DNA from: Bdellovibrionales bacterium
GTDB taxonomy: Bacteria > Bdellovibrionota > FAC87 > UBA2466
Direction: 5' to 3'
NCBI GenBank assembly: GCA_005776395.1
Contig: SXPJ01000012.1
Coordinates: 1 to 32,586, forward strand
DNA: 32,586 nucleotides
Under the pieces are notes generated by a model. That model was not told the origin of the DNA. It saw only the letters and a program-made list of their open reading frames with translations, and searched no databases. Shown here piece by piece: positions 20,660 through 29,001 of this stretch (positions are counted from its first letter, which is position 1; each line of letters begins with the position of its first letter). The translations under genes were made by a program, and so were the position numbers.

Positions 20660-21640
20660 CTATTTTACGATTTCATCAATGGCGCCAAAAACTGAAATAA
20701 CATTATGAATACAGTCAATCGTCACTCTGTCGCCAGATTTTAACCATGGAGTGACCACTTTTCCAGATTCGATCATCTCTTGAAACCGTTTCTCAGTAAG
20801 ACAGGCAAATCCCTTTTCTTTGGACTCATTAGAGAGGGTTCCAGTTCCCACAATATTTCCAGCAGATAGAGGACGAGTTCGACACGCATGGGCAATAAGA
20901 TCACCAAATGTAAAGTTCATCTCTCGACCATTTGGAGAACCAAACCATTTTCCATTGAGTTGAACTTCAAGATCAATAGAAAGCCGTTTTCCATCCCATA
21001 TTCCTTCAAGCTCATCAGGTGTTACGACTAAGGGGGCAAAAGCAGAGTTAGGTTTGGATTGTAAAAAGCCAAACTTTGTTTCGAGTTCTGTTTTTACAAT
21101 TTCACGGTAGGTGATGTCGTTAAACATAGTGAAAAGAGCAATGGACTTGCTAGCTTCGAAAGCTGGAGTTCCTTTAGGCACATCGACAGTAATTGCTGCA
21201 AACTCCCCTTCGAAATCGCCTCCAAATTTTTCATCCATGAGATCAATCGGAGCATAAGCAGGCAAAAGATAATCACTGACTCCTTGGTACATAAGCGGAG
21301 TTACCTTAGCCGATTCAGGCATCACATCACCTCTGGCTTTTCGAGCTCTTATAACGTGTGATAAAAAGGCACTAGCATCATAAAATCCAGGTCCATGAGT
21401 GATGGGAGCTAGACAGCTCTTAAGATCGAGATCAAAACTATCAGCTATTTTATTTAAATTAAGATTGTGAGAAATCTCTAGAAGCTGAGGAGCTACTTGG
21501 GACCAGTTTTCTAAAGCCTCAACCAAGTTTCGAGCCAACTCCTCGTCAATTCTAACAGCTCTCTTATTATCTCTAGAAACAACAAGCAGATCACCATTTC
21601 GATTTTTTTTGTTCCTAGAAGGTAAACTCGCTAATTTCAC
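20660..21640 (-). CDS. Fumarylacetoacetate hydrolase family protein (fumarylacetoacetase type)
   Basis: A 326-residue FAH-fold hydrolase. The N-terminal segment MKLASLPSRNKKNRNGDLLVVSRD with ALENWSQVAPQL matches the FAA_hydro_N_2-type domain of the short bacterial fumarylacetoacetases found in tyrosine/homogentisate catabolism. The catalytic part has DFEGEFAAI with the acidic metal ligands (D-x-E), followed by FTMFNDITYREI and GRPLSAGNIVGTGT-like RTRPLSAGNIVGTGTLSN, and the C-terminal LKSGDRVTIDC. The expected reaction is fumarylacetoacetate to fumarate and acetoacetate. It overlaps the next upstream gene by four bases, so the two form a tight pair. No hmgA, hpd or maiA gene is visible in the window. 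Other acylpyruvase activities are possible in this superfamily. Confidence 0.85.
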   Translation of the reverse strand: MKLASLPSRNKKNRNGDLLVVSRDNKRAVRIDEELARNLVEALENWSQVAPQLLEISHNLNLNKIADSFDLDLKSCLAPITHGPGFYDASAFLSHVIRARKARGDVMPESAKVTPLMYQGVSDYLLPAYAPIDLMDEKFGGDFEGEFAAITVDVPKGTPAFEASKSIALFTMFNDITYREIVKTELETKFGFLQSKPNSAFAPLVVTPDELEGIWDGKRLSIDLEVQLNGKWFGSPNGREMNFTFGDLIAHACRTRPLSAGNIVGTGTLSNESKEKGFACLTEKRFQEMIESGKVVTPWLKSGDRVTIDCIHNVISVFGAIDEIVK

Positions 21641-22620
21641 GGAAACTCCTTAAATAAATCTTCATCGGGTTCATCCAAACTACAACTACCAAAAGTCGCG
21701 CCATGGGATCTTCTGGCCACTTCAATCTCTTCGAGAGTCATGGAGAATTTTTTCCAGCAAAACTTATCTTTATGAAACTCAAAGTTTTTAGATTCAGACT
21801 CTAAAAGACAGGCTTCAACCTCTTTGACTCCAAATTCTTCGGGTCCATAGCCCTGAGCAAAATTTAGAGCTGCAAATAGATTCACAAATCCGAAATCTTT
21901 TCCATGGGTCACTGCATGATGAAGACCTTGAGTTGCCTTAAATCTAAGACCGTGACTAGTAACTTTTGAAACCGCCTCAGCCAACTGAGTTGCAGTAGGA
22001 ATATACGTTCCCCCGGTTCTAAATTTAAGGCCGGGAATAAGATCTAGCTCATCATTTTCATCCAACCAATCCACTAAAGCCTGTGAACTATTTTCAATAG
22101 CCAATTTCCAATCCCCTTCAAAAGAGATTTCAAAAAAGAGGTCTCTCACTTCATTAGAAGTTAGGTTGGCGGCTCGCTCAAGAACAGGCGAAATAAAATC
22201 ATAAATTTTGCTAGTCCCTTTAGTAGTCAAAATTGATGCGGGCAGTTTAGTTTCATAGGAGATCACATCCTGACGGCAGGAACTGTAATACCACTTCTCA
22301 CGACAACGACGCAGTTCTCTTAAATCCCACTCCACAGTTTTATAAAACTCAGCAGATTGATCACTTTGACAAGCTGTTCCTAGAGCCGCAAATAACCAGG
22401 GGGTTCCGTCAGCTCCTAGTTCATAAAGCATTTGAGAGGTTAGTTTTTTGATCTCTGTAACTGGTAAGACCATCTTATTCATCAACCAGGGGTGTTTTCC
22501 CTCTGTGCGCCAACGAGAAGCTCTGTCCAAAGCCTTTTCCAGGGATAGAGCTGCAGGAGGAAAAGTTCCCGCGTAATCTATAGCGCCCCCCAGCAAAGCG
22601 ATTTTGGAATTATAGGTCAT
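21637..22620 (-). CDS. Conserved protein of unknown function coupled to the FAH-type hydrolase (327 aa)
   Basis: A soluble protein of 327 residues with no signal peptide. It opens with LLGGAIDYAGTFPPAALSLE, a motif I have seen in uncharacterised proteins of several phyla, then WLMNKMVLPVTEI. It has a C-terminal half with GLKFRTGGTYIPTATQLAEA and LRFKATQGLHHAVTHG, then GFVNLFAALNFAQGYG. Conserved Lys-Phe-Arg-x-Gly-Gly, Lys-Ala-Thr and His-His groups look like an active site on a barrel-type fold. It is translationally coupled to the FAH hydrolase by a 4-base ATGA overlap, so it may act on the same substrate or produce it. No function is assigned. The last residues (about 290-327) are rich in acidic side chains. 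The upstream 150 bases are divergent from the zinc-ribbon gene. Confidence 0.75.
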   Translation of the reverse strand: MTYNSKIALLGGAIDYAGTFPPAALSLEKALDRASRWRTEGKHPWLMNKMVLPVTEIKKLTSQMLYELGADGTPWLFAALGTACQSDQSAEFYKTVEWDLRELRRCREKWYYSSCRQDVISYETKLPASILTTKGTSKIYDFISPVLERAANLTSNEVRDLFFEISFEGDWKLAIENSSQALVDWLDENDELDLIPGLKFRTGGTYIPTATQLAEAVSKVTSHGLRFKATQGLHHAVTHGKDFGFVNLFAALNFAQGYGPEEFGVKEVEACLLESESKNFEFHKDKFCWKKFSMTLEEIEVARRSHGATFGSCSLDEPDEDLFKEFP

Positions 22621-22769
22621 AGCGTGAAGACATTATAAGATTCGAGTCCTTAACACAAGTCGATTAGAAACCGAAAAAATCTACTAAACCCTTCTATAGG
22701 CTTCGACGATAAATCTAATAGAACCCCCAAACGCTTATAAATCCCTCAAAGATCAAGGAGAGAACGGTT

Positions 22770-22988
22770 ATGAGAACTCCTTACAGTATCCAAGATATCC
22801 AAAACACTGCAAATGAAGTGGATCATTCAAAGTGCCTGTCGTTAGAACACTATGAAAGATGCTCTTTCTGCAATTCAAAACTCATCTTTACCCATGATCT
22901 CAATATTACTTACTTGCAGGTCACCGAAATGAGCCGATGCCCAGGTTGTGGGGTCGCTCCCAATCCCAAAAAATTCACACTGCAGTAA
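22770..22988 (+). CDS. Small zinc-ribbon protein (72 aa)
   Basis: Start ATG at 22770 with AAGGAG nine bases upstream. Two CxxC knuckles, C31-SF-C34 and C57-PG-C60 (CPGCG), frame a beta hairpin (KLIFTHDLNITYLQVTEMSR), the layout of a rubredoxin-like zinc ribbon that binds one metal ion. The N-terminal 25 residues are polar. No family is recognised. It converges on the membrane protein at 22998 with a gap of only 9 bases and is divergent from the FAH operon. Confidence 0.65.
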   Translation: MRTPYSIQDIQNTANEVDHSKCLSLEHYERCSFCNSKLIFTHDLNITYLQVTEMSRCPGCGVAPNPKKFTLQ

Positions 22989-22997
22989 AGGTTTTTT

Positions 22998-24056
22998 TTA
23001 AAAGAGGCTTACAACCTCATAACAACTCAAGATGATAAGAGCTAATTGAATGAGCCGCATGAATAGGCCAGATACTGTGGCCGCAATCCCTTCTAGACAA
23101 ATTCCAGCAATTAAAAGCTTTGAAGCTAAACCGCCATAACTAGAAAAGGCCAAAACAACTATCAAAATTAATAGTGGTAGAGATTTAAGAATCAATGAGC
23201 TATTAACCACGGCTGCTGCAATAGCGCCCGCAAGAAATACAACCCACGAAATAGTTTGTCCTAAATTATTTTGAGATAGGGGCCAGGTCATAAAAGAACC
23301 GGTCTTAAAGGCACTCATTAAATTCACTAACGCTGAGCCCTGAACAAACAACGCAATGTCCTTGTAAAAACTCCATCTCAAAACAACTGCAAATAGAATT
23401 GGAAGTAAAAAGATAAGCCCCTTTTTTAAAACCTCTTTTGCCGGTTCAAATCTCTGAAAATGCCAAAAAAGGTAGAGAAGAACGGGTAAAAGACCTAGAG
23501 CTATTCGATCATTGAGAGCTAAAAGCCCTAAAGCAGCTCCTGTAAAGATCCATTGATTATCGATAGCAGCGCGGAAAAGAAGGGTTGTAAGAAAACAGGA
23601 TAAACTTAAGTTAGAGCCCAAACTCAATTCATAACTGGTCATCCAGAGAACAGCTAAAATTCCAGCACCGGATGCCACTTCGGGCAATGCCATTCGACTC
23701 GCCAGCAAATTCAACTCCCAGAGAAAAAGTAAAAGAAAAAGATTGGAGACGATTAAAATACTATAAAAAGCATTGTTTTGGACGAGAAGAGAGACAATAC
23801 GAGCAACCCAGAGGAAGGGATCTTGGGTAAGTTCAAAGACCTTGCTTACGGGTTGCTGATTGAGAGCCTTTAGAGCTCGAACTTCAGCCCCTTCAGAAAA
23901 TCTTTCAATCCACTTCTGAAAAAGTATCGCTCTGGGTTGAAAGGGACGAATAGCTCGCCCGGCATATTGAGGAGAGATCTTGGCATTAATTGTAAATAAC
24001 GTAACTGCCACTAATAAAAAGCGGTGCAAAATGAACGCTAGAAATATTTTCCACAT
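22998..24056 (-). CDS. Polytopic inner membrane protein of unknown function (352 aa)
   Basis: Predicted by eye to have about nine membrane segments (for example FLAFILHRFLLVAVTLF, FYSILIVSNLFLLLFLW, AGILAVLWMTSYELSL, ALGLLPVLLYLFWHF, GLIFLLPILFAVVLRW). A large loop after the first segment (about 27-75) lies outside or in the periplasm. The arrangement resembles GT-C glycosyltransferases of the PIG-V or mannosyltransferase type, but I see no decisive Asp-Asp or Asp-Glu motif in the first loop, so that is only a possibility. It begins 25 bases after rsmE and is probably co-transcribed with the cyclase and rsmE genes. Confidence 0.6.
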   Translation of the reverse strand: MWKIFLAFILHRFLLVAVTLFTINAKISPQYAGRAIRPFQPRAILFQKWIERFSEGAEVRALKALNQQPVSKVFELTQDPFLWVARIVSLLVQNNAFYSILIVSNLFLLLFLWELNLLASRMALPEVASGAGILAVLWMTSYELSLGSNLSLSCFLTTLLFRAAIDNQWIFTGAALGLLALNDRIALGLLPVLLYLFWHFQRFEPAKEVLKKGLIFLLPILFAVVLRWSFYKDIALFVQGSALVNLMSAFKTGSFMTWPLSQNNLGQTISWVVFLAGAIAAAVVNSSLILKSLPLLILIVVLAFSSYGGLASKLLIAGICLEGIAATVSGLFMRLIQLALIILSCYEVVSLF

Positions 24057-24081
24057 GAGAAAACAATTTTATCATAAAGAG

Positions 24082-24786
24082 TTAGATCTCGTTACAGTGC
24101 TTTTTAAGGAGAGATAAAGCCACAACACAGGCCGTTTCGGCACGAAGTCTATTTTTCCCAAGCCCCATACCCTTTCCTTCTTTTTGAAACCAATCTCTTT
24201 CAGCAACGCTCCATCCACCTTCAGCACCAATCAGAAGATCAAATTCTTTATTCTTAGGGAGAACATCCACAGCATCGTGACGGGCCTCCTCATCGCAATA
24301 GATTAATTCACGATCCCTATCTCTTTTTTGAAATACCCATGTTTTTAAATCCAAGGGGGATAAAACTTGAGGGAAATAGCTCTCCTGACACTGTTTAGCA
24401 GTTTCTAAAACCACCCTTTCCCATCGACTCTCGTTCCAAGAGCTAATTTTTAATGAATGATCAGTAATTAAAGGCTGAAAACTTCTCACTCCAATTTCAG
24501 TACAGCGATGAATGATGAAGTCTAAAGCGTTAGATTTAGGAATTGCAAAAGCGATATGAATCCGACTCAATGATTGTTCTTTTTTAATTTCTAAAATTAG
24601 GCAGCGGGCTTTTTTCCCGTAATTATCGATAATTCTTGCTTTAGCCACAGAGCCGACTCCATTCACTAAAGAGCACTCTTCCCCAATCTCCATTCTTAAA
24701 ACTTTGGCCAAGTGATGAGATTCTTCCGGGGAAAGCTCAACCTCTACGCCCACGACTAAATCAATTTTTGATAAAAAACGTGCCAT
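24082..24786 (-). CDS. rsmE: 16S rRNA m3U1498 methyltransferase
   Basis: SPOUT-fold enzyme that methylates N3 of U1498 in 16S rRNA using SAM. I chose ATG at 24786, giving 234 residues and the normal start MARFLSKIDLV. An upstream ATG at 24843 would add 19 residues unlike the family. An N-terminal PUA-like domain contains LSPEESHHLAKVLRMEIGEE. The C-terminal SPOUT knot has FAIPKSNALDFIIHRCTEIGV, LLIGAEGGWSVAERDWF and LGKNRLRAETACVVALSLL. The start overlaps the end of the diguanylate cyclase gene by 26 bases, so translation is probably coupled. Confidence 0.93.
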   Translation of the reverse strand: MARFLSKIDLVVGVEVELSPEESHHLAKVLRMEIGEECSLVNGVGSVAKARIIDNYGKKARCLILEIKKEQSLSRIHIAFAIPKSNALDFIIHRCTEIGVRSFQPLITDHSLKISSWNESRWERVVLETAKQCQESYFPQVLSPLDLKTWVFQKRDRDRELIYCDEEARHDAVDVLPKNKEFDLLIGAEGGWSVAERDWFQKEGKGMGLGKNRLRAETACVVALSLLKKHCNEI

Positions 24787-25816
24787 GAGATTTTTCAGAA
24801 ACAACCTGGTTTCGCCCTCTCTGCTTTGCCACATAAAGAGCATGATCTGCAGCTGTAATTAAATCTTCAGCACTAGTTCCGCTGTCGGGGAATGCAGCTA
24901 AACCGATGCTTACAGTCAAATAGGCTTCCTCTTTTTGTCCTTGGAAAGACATCTTCTCAATATTAAATCTAAGCCTCTCCGCTATTTCCTTTGCCGACTC
25001 AATTTTAGTCTCTGGAAGTACTAGTAAAAACTCTTCCCCACCATACCTGCCTACCGCATCGCTCTTTCTTAAGTTAATAAGAAAGGCCTGAGCGATTTTT
25101 TTCAAAGCTTCATCTCCAAGAATATGGCCTTCAGTATCATTAAACACTTTGAAATGATCGACATCGACCATGGCAGCTATCAACGGTCTTTTATATCGAG
25201 CTGCTCGGTCTATCTCTTCATTAAACTTATTAAAAATAGCTCGGCGAGCAAAAACTTTAGTTAAAGAATCGGTCATTACCAACTCATTAAGTTTTTCATT
25301 GCTTTCTTTTAGTGCAACGGTTCTCTCTTCAACTTTTTGCTCTAGAGTTTGGTTTAAATTCAGGAGCTCTTTCTCCTGAATTAACAACCTTTCATTTTTT
25401 TCTTTTAAGGCCTCAATAAGCTCTTGGTTTTTGACCAGTAGGAGATGATGGGTGACCGCCTGTTGTAAAACGGTGAGAAATTCTTGATTGTCCCATGGCT
25501 TAGTGACATAGCGATAAATTTCTGCTCGGTTTATGGCATCTAGAATATCTTGGGTATCGGTGTGGCCGGTGAGGATGACTCTTGAAATAAAAGGCCTTTT
25601 TTTTGCAATTTCAGCAAGGAGTTCGGTCCCCAAGATTCCAGGCATTCGAAGGTCTGAAACGACCACCTGGTAATCGTGTTTCATGACCTCCTCTAAGGCT
25701 TTTTCAGGAGACTGAAGTCCGACCATTTCATACTTTCCACGTACGATCCGCTCTAAAGCGGTGAGATTCTCGATTTCATCGTCAATCACTAGAATTTTAG
25801 GCAAAGTTGAATTCAT
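24761..25816 (-). CDS. Response regulator with diguanylate cyclase (REC-GGDEF)
   Basis: Makes cyclic di-GMP from two GTP under control of a phosphorelay. I chose ATG at 25816 (MNSTLPKILVIDDE), giving 351 residues; the longer frame to 25894 runs into the mobile element. The REC domain (1-120) has the acidic pair in VIDDE, the phosphoacceptor Asp in VVSDLRMPG, Thr in ILTGHTD and Lys in YVTKPWD. A coiled coil follows (QELIEALKEKNERLLIQEKE... about 133-185). The GGDEF domain has VDVDHFKVFND and an intact active site GGEEF in VGRYGGEEFLLVLPE. An RxxD inhibitory site (RKSD) sits five residues ahead, so product inhibition is expected. MITE copy 2 starts 57 bases upstream of the start codon. Confidence 0.93.
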   Translation of the reverse strand: MNSTLPKILVIDDEIENLTALERIVRGKYEMVGLQSPEKALEEVMKHDYQVVVSDLRMPGILGTELLAEIAKKRPFISRVILTGHTDTQDILDAINRAEIYRYVTKPWDNQEFLTVLQQAVTHHLLLVKNQELIEALKEKNERLLIQEKELLNLNQTLEQKVEERTVALKESNEKLNELVMTDSLTKVFARRAIFNKFNEEIDRAARYKRPLIAAMVDVDHFKVFNDTEGHILGDEALKKIAQAFLINLRKSDAVGRYGGEEFLLVLPETKIESAKEIAERLRFNIEKMSFQGQKEEAYLTVSIGLAAFPDSGTSAEDLITAADHALYVAKQRGRNQVVSEKSHGTFFIKN

Positions 25817-25865
25817 ACTATTTCTGCAGTATACGGCGGGGCGACAAAAAGGCCAAGAAATTGCT

Positions 25866-25873
25866 TTAGCTCC
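25866..25873. repeat. Target site duplication, left copy (element copy 2)
   Basis: TTAGCTCC directly before the left terminal repeat, repeated exactly at 26105-26112. With the adjacent outer base (T here, G there) it would be a 9-bp duplication with one mismatch, matching the 9-bp size at copy 1. Confidence 0.65.
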
Positions 25874-26103
25874 CAGTAGTTCTCGGTGAGCCACAGCGCA
25901 TGGTAAAAAGCGGAGTCATTCAAGAGTTTGGATATGAAAGTGGGGCTACCAGCTCCAAGGAAAGTCGCTGTACGCCCCACTTTCATATCCAAACTCTTGA
26001 ATGAACCCTCATAAAATTACCCCAATGGCACACCGAGACTTTGCGAAAAGGTTTTTCTAGTACTTCTCAATTAGCCTCAAAATTTATTCACCGAGAACTG
26101 CTG
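25874..26103. mobile_element. MITE-like non-autonomous element, copy 2 (230 bp)
   Basis: Ends are CAGTAGTTCTCGGTGA (25874-25889) and TCACCGAGAACTGCTG (26088-26103), as in copy 1 at 863-1093. Flanks TTAGCTCC (25866-25873) and TTAGCTCC (26105-26112) form the target duplication; a 9-bp repeat would have one mismatch (T/G) at its outer base. The 30-bp arms of the central hairpin are at 25916-25945 and 25975-26004. The 29-base loop is the reverse complement of the loop in copy 1, apart from one base change and one single-base indel. There is no coding capacity. The outer segments have the same orientation relative to each other in both copies. No autonomous partner is present in the window. Confidence 0.85.
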
Positions 26104-26104
26104 G

Positions 26105-26112
26105 TTAGCTCC
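26105..26112. repeat. Target site duplication, right copy (element copy 2)
   Basis: TTAGCTCC one base after the right terminal repeat; matches 25866-25873. Confidence 0.65.
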
Positions 26113-26187
26113 CGATGTAGCAGTGCGAGAAGAACTCAAGCAATCTGACTAGTATTACTCAATAAAAAAGAGGAAAATAACTATCCT

Positions 26188-27648
26188 ATGATTCGAATCT
26201 ACTTATTAGCTTTGCTTTTACTGGTAACCTACTCTGGTTTTTCCGAAGAAATAAGTCCAGTCACATCAGGATCGCAAAATCAGTTAAAAGCTAGCATTGA
26301 AAATATTATTTCTACACAAAAATTAAAAGATCTTAAGGCCGGAATTTTTGTGAGTTCATTAAAATCTGGAGAAGTTTTATATGAACAAAATGCTGATGAA
26401 CTTCTTATCCCCGCTAGTGTGAATAAGATATTCACAGCTTATGCATCTTTAAAACGACTTAAACCTAATTTTACTTTTAAAACTCAGATTTTCACCAAGG
26501 GTGCCATTCACAATGAAACTCTAGCTGGAGATCTTTATCTCAAAGGCGGTGGAGATCCTAGTTTGGTTTCTGAAAGAATGTGGATGCTCGTTAATGATCT
26601 AAAGCGATCTGGAATCAAAAAAATTATGGGCAATGTCATAGTAGATTCTTCCTTTTATGACTCCATTCGAACTCCTGAAGCCCGACCTAAATACCTTAAG
26701 GATCAAGCTTACAACGCACCTATTGGCGGTCTCTCTTTCAACTTCAATACCTGCACAGTTTATGTGAAACCTGGTGAAAAAGCAGGAAGCCCACCTTTAG
26801 TTTATACCGATCCTGAAAACACTTATATCGACGTGGTTAATCAGGCCACAACCACTAAAGCAGGTGTCAATAATACTTTAGCTGTGAATCGAACCGAATA
26901 TGTTAAAGGGGATTTGGGAGATACGGTTTTACTTCGAGGGGGAATTCCAATCGACCATAGTGAAGTACGGTTTTATAAAAACATCGTGAATCCCGCTCTG
27001 TATGCGGGCCACATGCTAAAAACTTTCATGCTTCAAAGAGGATTTAAGATCTCCGGTAATGTCGCAGAAGGAACTGTACCCGAAGGTGCCAAACAGATTC
27101 TCGAGTTTGAATCTCAACCCTTGTGGATGATTATCTGGGGCATGAATAAATTTAGTAATAACTTTGTAGCCGATCAGACCCTAAAACGATTAGGAGCGGA
27201 AGTCTGGGGAGTTCCTGGCACAATGGATAAAGGCATCGCTGTCATGGAAAATATGCTTGAAGACATTGGAATCCCTAAAGGTTTTTATAAAATAGTGGAT
27301 GGTAGTGGTCTCACAAGAGAGACCCGTGTCACGGCCCGTCAAGTTGCTAGAGTCCTTCAAATGGGCTATCAGGATTTCTCAACCTCTCCTGAATTCATTG
27401 CCTCTTTGGGTATCGGCGGAGAAGATGGCACTATGAAGCGTCGCGCTTTAGCGATCAATGAATCGGTTATTCGAGCTAAAACAGGTTCTTTGGATGGAGT
27501 CAGTAGTTTGGCGGGATATGTAACTTCAGCCGATAATGAACTCTTAGTTTTTGTTATTTTGTTGAACGATCCTAAGTTTAAATACGGTAAAATGGCTTCT
27601 TGGGCAGACCAAGCGGCTGCCGTTATCTCAAAGTTTAAACGAAAATAA
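26188..27648 (+). CDS. dacB: PBP4-type D-alanyl-D-alanine carboxypeptidase/endopeptidase
   Basis: Peptidase S13 that trims or cleaves peptidoglycan peptides in the periplasm. The signal peptide MIRIYLLALLLLVTYSGFSEE spans 1-20. The three penicillin-binding motifs are present in order: S77-V-N-K80 in LIPASVNKIF, S323-N-N325 in KFSNNFVADQ, and K431-T-G433 in RAKTGSLDG. The long insertion between motifs 1 and 2 (LYLKGGGDPSLVSERMW, GGLSFNFNTCTVYV) is characteristic of S13. At 486 residues it matches the usual ~480. It is the first gene of a three-gene murein operon, 22 bases before the transglycosylase. GAGGA is about 13 bases before the ATG, a long spacing. Confidence 0.95.
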   Translation: MIRIYLLALLLLVTYSGFSEEISPVTSGSQNQLKASIENIISTQKLKDLKAGIFVSSLKSGEVLYEQNADELLIPASVNKIFTAYASLKRLKPNFTFKTQIFTKGAIHNETLAGDLYLKGGGDPSLVSERMWMLVNDLKRSGIKKIMGNVIVDSSFYDSIRTPEARPKYLKDQAYNAPIGGLSFNFNTCTVYVKPGEKAGSPPLVYTDPENTYIDVVNQATTTKAGVNNTLAVNRTEYVKGDLGDTVLLRGGIPIDHSEVRFYKNIVNPALYAGHMLKTFMLQRGFKISGNVAEGTVPEGAKQILEFESQPLWMIIWGMNKFSNNFVADQTLKRLGAEVWGVPGTMDKGIAVMENMLEDIGIPKGFYKIVDGSGLTRETRVTARQVARVLQMGYQDFSTSPEFIASLGIGGEDGTMKRRALAINESVIRAKTGSLDGVSSLAGYVTSADNELLVFVILLNDPKFKYGKMASWADQAAAVISKFKRK

Positions 27649-27670
27649 TTTTCAAAGTCAGAGGTTAAGG

Positions 27671-28978
27671 GTGTCAAAAACTCCACGTGTGTGGCTAGGT
27701 TTAACTCTTGTTTTTTCATTTTATTCTTTTGCCTTAATTCCCACTCCTTACAATTTACAATCTCTCAGAGAAAAAGAGTTACCTAACTTCGGCCGTCAAG
27801 AAGAGGCTTTAGGTTATTCTTCAAATGAAACCTTTAAAGTTCCACGGGAACTAAAAACACGAGTTGATTTCTGGAAACGAATCTATACCGAGATCACGAG
27901 TTCTCAAGCTATTCTTCATGATTCACAATATCCGGAAGTGACTTATGTAGTTTTAGATATCTCTACCTATACCGAGAATTCCCCAGTTCCCTATGGAAAA
28001 AGAATGATAGCCATGAACCGATTTTTTAAATCAGAGAAAGAAAAAATTGCTCAACAATTGAAACAACTCCATAACTTTAAAGGGGCTACGACAAATATGC
28101 CGGTAGAGCTTTTGTCTTTGCACCGAAAATTTGAATCCATTAAAGAAAAGAATAAATACTTAAATGCCGTTAATCGAATGAGAGCCCAAGTGGGTCAAAG
28201 AGATCACATTGTAAGAGGTTTTATCTATGGGGGGCGATACCTTAACGAAATGATGGCAATTTTCGAACAAAGAAAAGTTCCCAAAGAATTAACTCGATTA
28301 CCCTTAGTGGAATCGGCCTTCAATCTGAATGCTAAATCTAAAGTGGGAGCTTCTGGAATCTGGCAATTTATGCGGACCACAGGAAAAGAGTATCTAAAAA
28401 TAGATAAAAACGTAGATGAACGTAATGATCCCATTGCAGCGACTAAGGCAGCGGCCCAACTCTTAAGAGAAAATTATGAAGCTCTAGGTTCCTGGCCCCT
28501 AGCTATTACCGCTTACAATCACGGGAGACAAGGGGTTGTGAGAGCGGTTAAATCTGTGGAAAGTTCAGCCCTACACCACATCATTAAGCATTACAACGCT
28601 CCCAGCTTTGGTTTTGCCTCTCAAAATTTTTATTCAGAATTTATTGCCATTTTAGAAGTGGAAAGAGAATACAAAAAACACTTTGGTAAGATGCTAGTAG
28701 ATCCCCCTATGGAATATGAAAAAGTTTTAGTTCTTAAGCACTCTCCCATTTTAGAAATTTCTAGTCGGTGTCAAGTCCCAATAAAAGAGGTCACCTATTA
28801 CAATCCAGCCCTAACTGACTGGGTGATTTCAGGAAAAGGAAAAGTTCCTCAAGGATTTCAATTGAAAATTCCAGTCGGAACCCGAGATGTTTGTGCTCGT
28901 TCCAAAAAAGCACTCACTACCGATCTCAAAACTAACCCTGCCCAAATCGTGAGTTTTAATTTACACTCGGATAAGTAA
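27671..28978 (+). CDS. MltD-like membrane or periplasmic lytic transglycosylase
   Basis: Cleaves the MurNAc-GlcNAc bond of murein, forming 1,6-anhydro ends. The start is GTG at 27671 with AGG six bases before. A signal peptide (WLGLTLVFSFYSFAL, ~5-21) has no lipobox. The Lys-rich helical middle (110-175) precedes the SLT domain: catalytic Glu214 in RLPLVESAFNLNAKSKVGASGIWQFM, AITAYNHGRQG, and NFYSEFIAILEV (AvxYIprvlA-equivalent). The C-terminus (VLKHSPILEISSRCQVPIKEVTYYNPAL) looks like one weak LysM module for glycan binding. At 435 residues it resembles MltD with fewer LysM repeats. It lies between dacB and the muramidase, with 22- and 23-base gaps. Confidence 0.9.
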   Translation: MSKTPRVWLGLTLVFSFYSFALIPTPYNLQSLREKELPNFGRQEEALGYSSNETFKVPRELKTRVDFWKRIYTEITSSQAILHDSQYPEVTYVVLDISTYTENSPVPYGKRMIAMNRFFKSEKEKIAQQLKQLHNFKGATTNMPVELLSLHRKFESIKEKNKYLNAVNRMRAQVGQRDHIVRGFIYGGRYLNEMMAIFEQRKVPKELTRLPLVESAFNLNAKSKVGASGIWQFMRTTGKEYLKIDKNVDERNDPIAATKAAAQLLRENYEALGSWPLAITAYNHGRQGVVRAVKSVESSALHHIIKHYNAPSFGFASQNFYSEFIAILEVEREYKKHFGKMLVDPPMEYEKVLVLKHSPILEISSRCQVPIKEVTYYNPALTDWVISGKGKVPQGFQLKIPVGTRDVCARSKKALTTDLKTNPAQIVSFNLHSDK

Positions 28979-29001
28979 GTTAAAAACCTCTGGACGATTT
29001 C

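Noticed and set aside
24787-24843. Longer N-terminus for RsmE
   Set aside because: The additional 19 residues lie inside the cyclase coding end and do not match the family, which starts at the MARFL position.
25817-25894. Longer N-terminus for the REC-GGDEF protein
   Set aside because: The extra 26 codons run into the terminal repeat of the mobile element and do not resemble a receiver domain start. MNSTLPKILVIDDE is the natural start.
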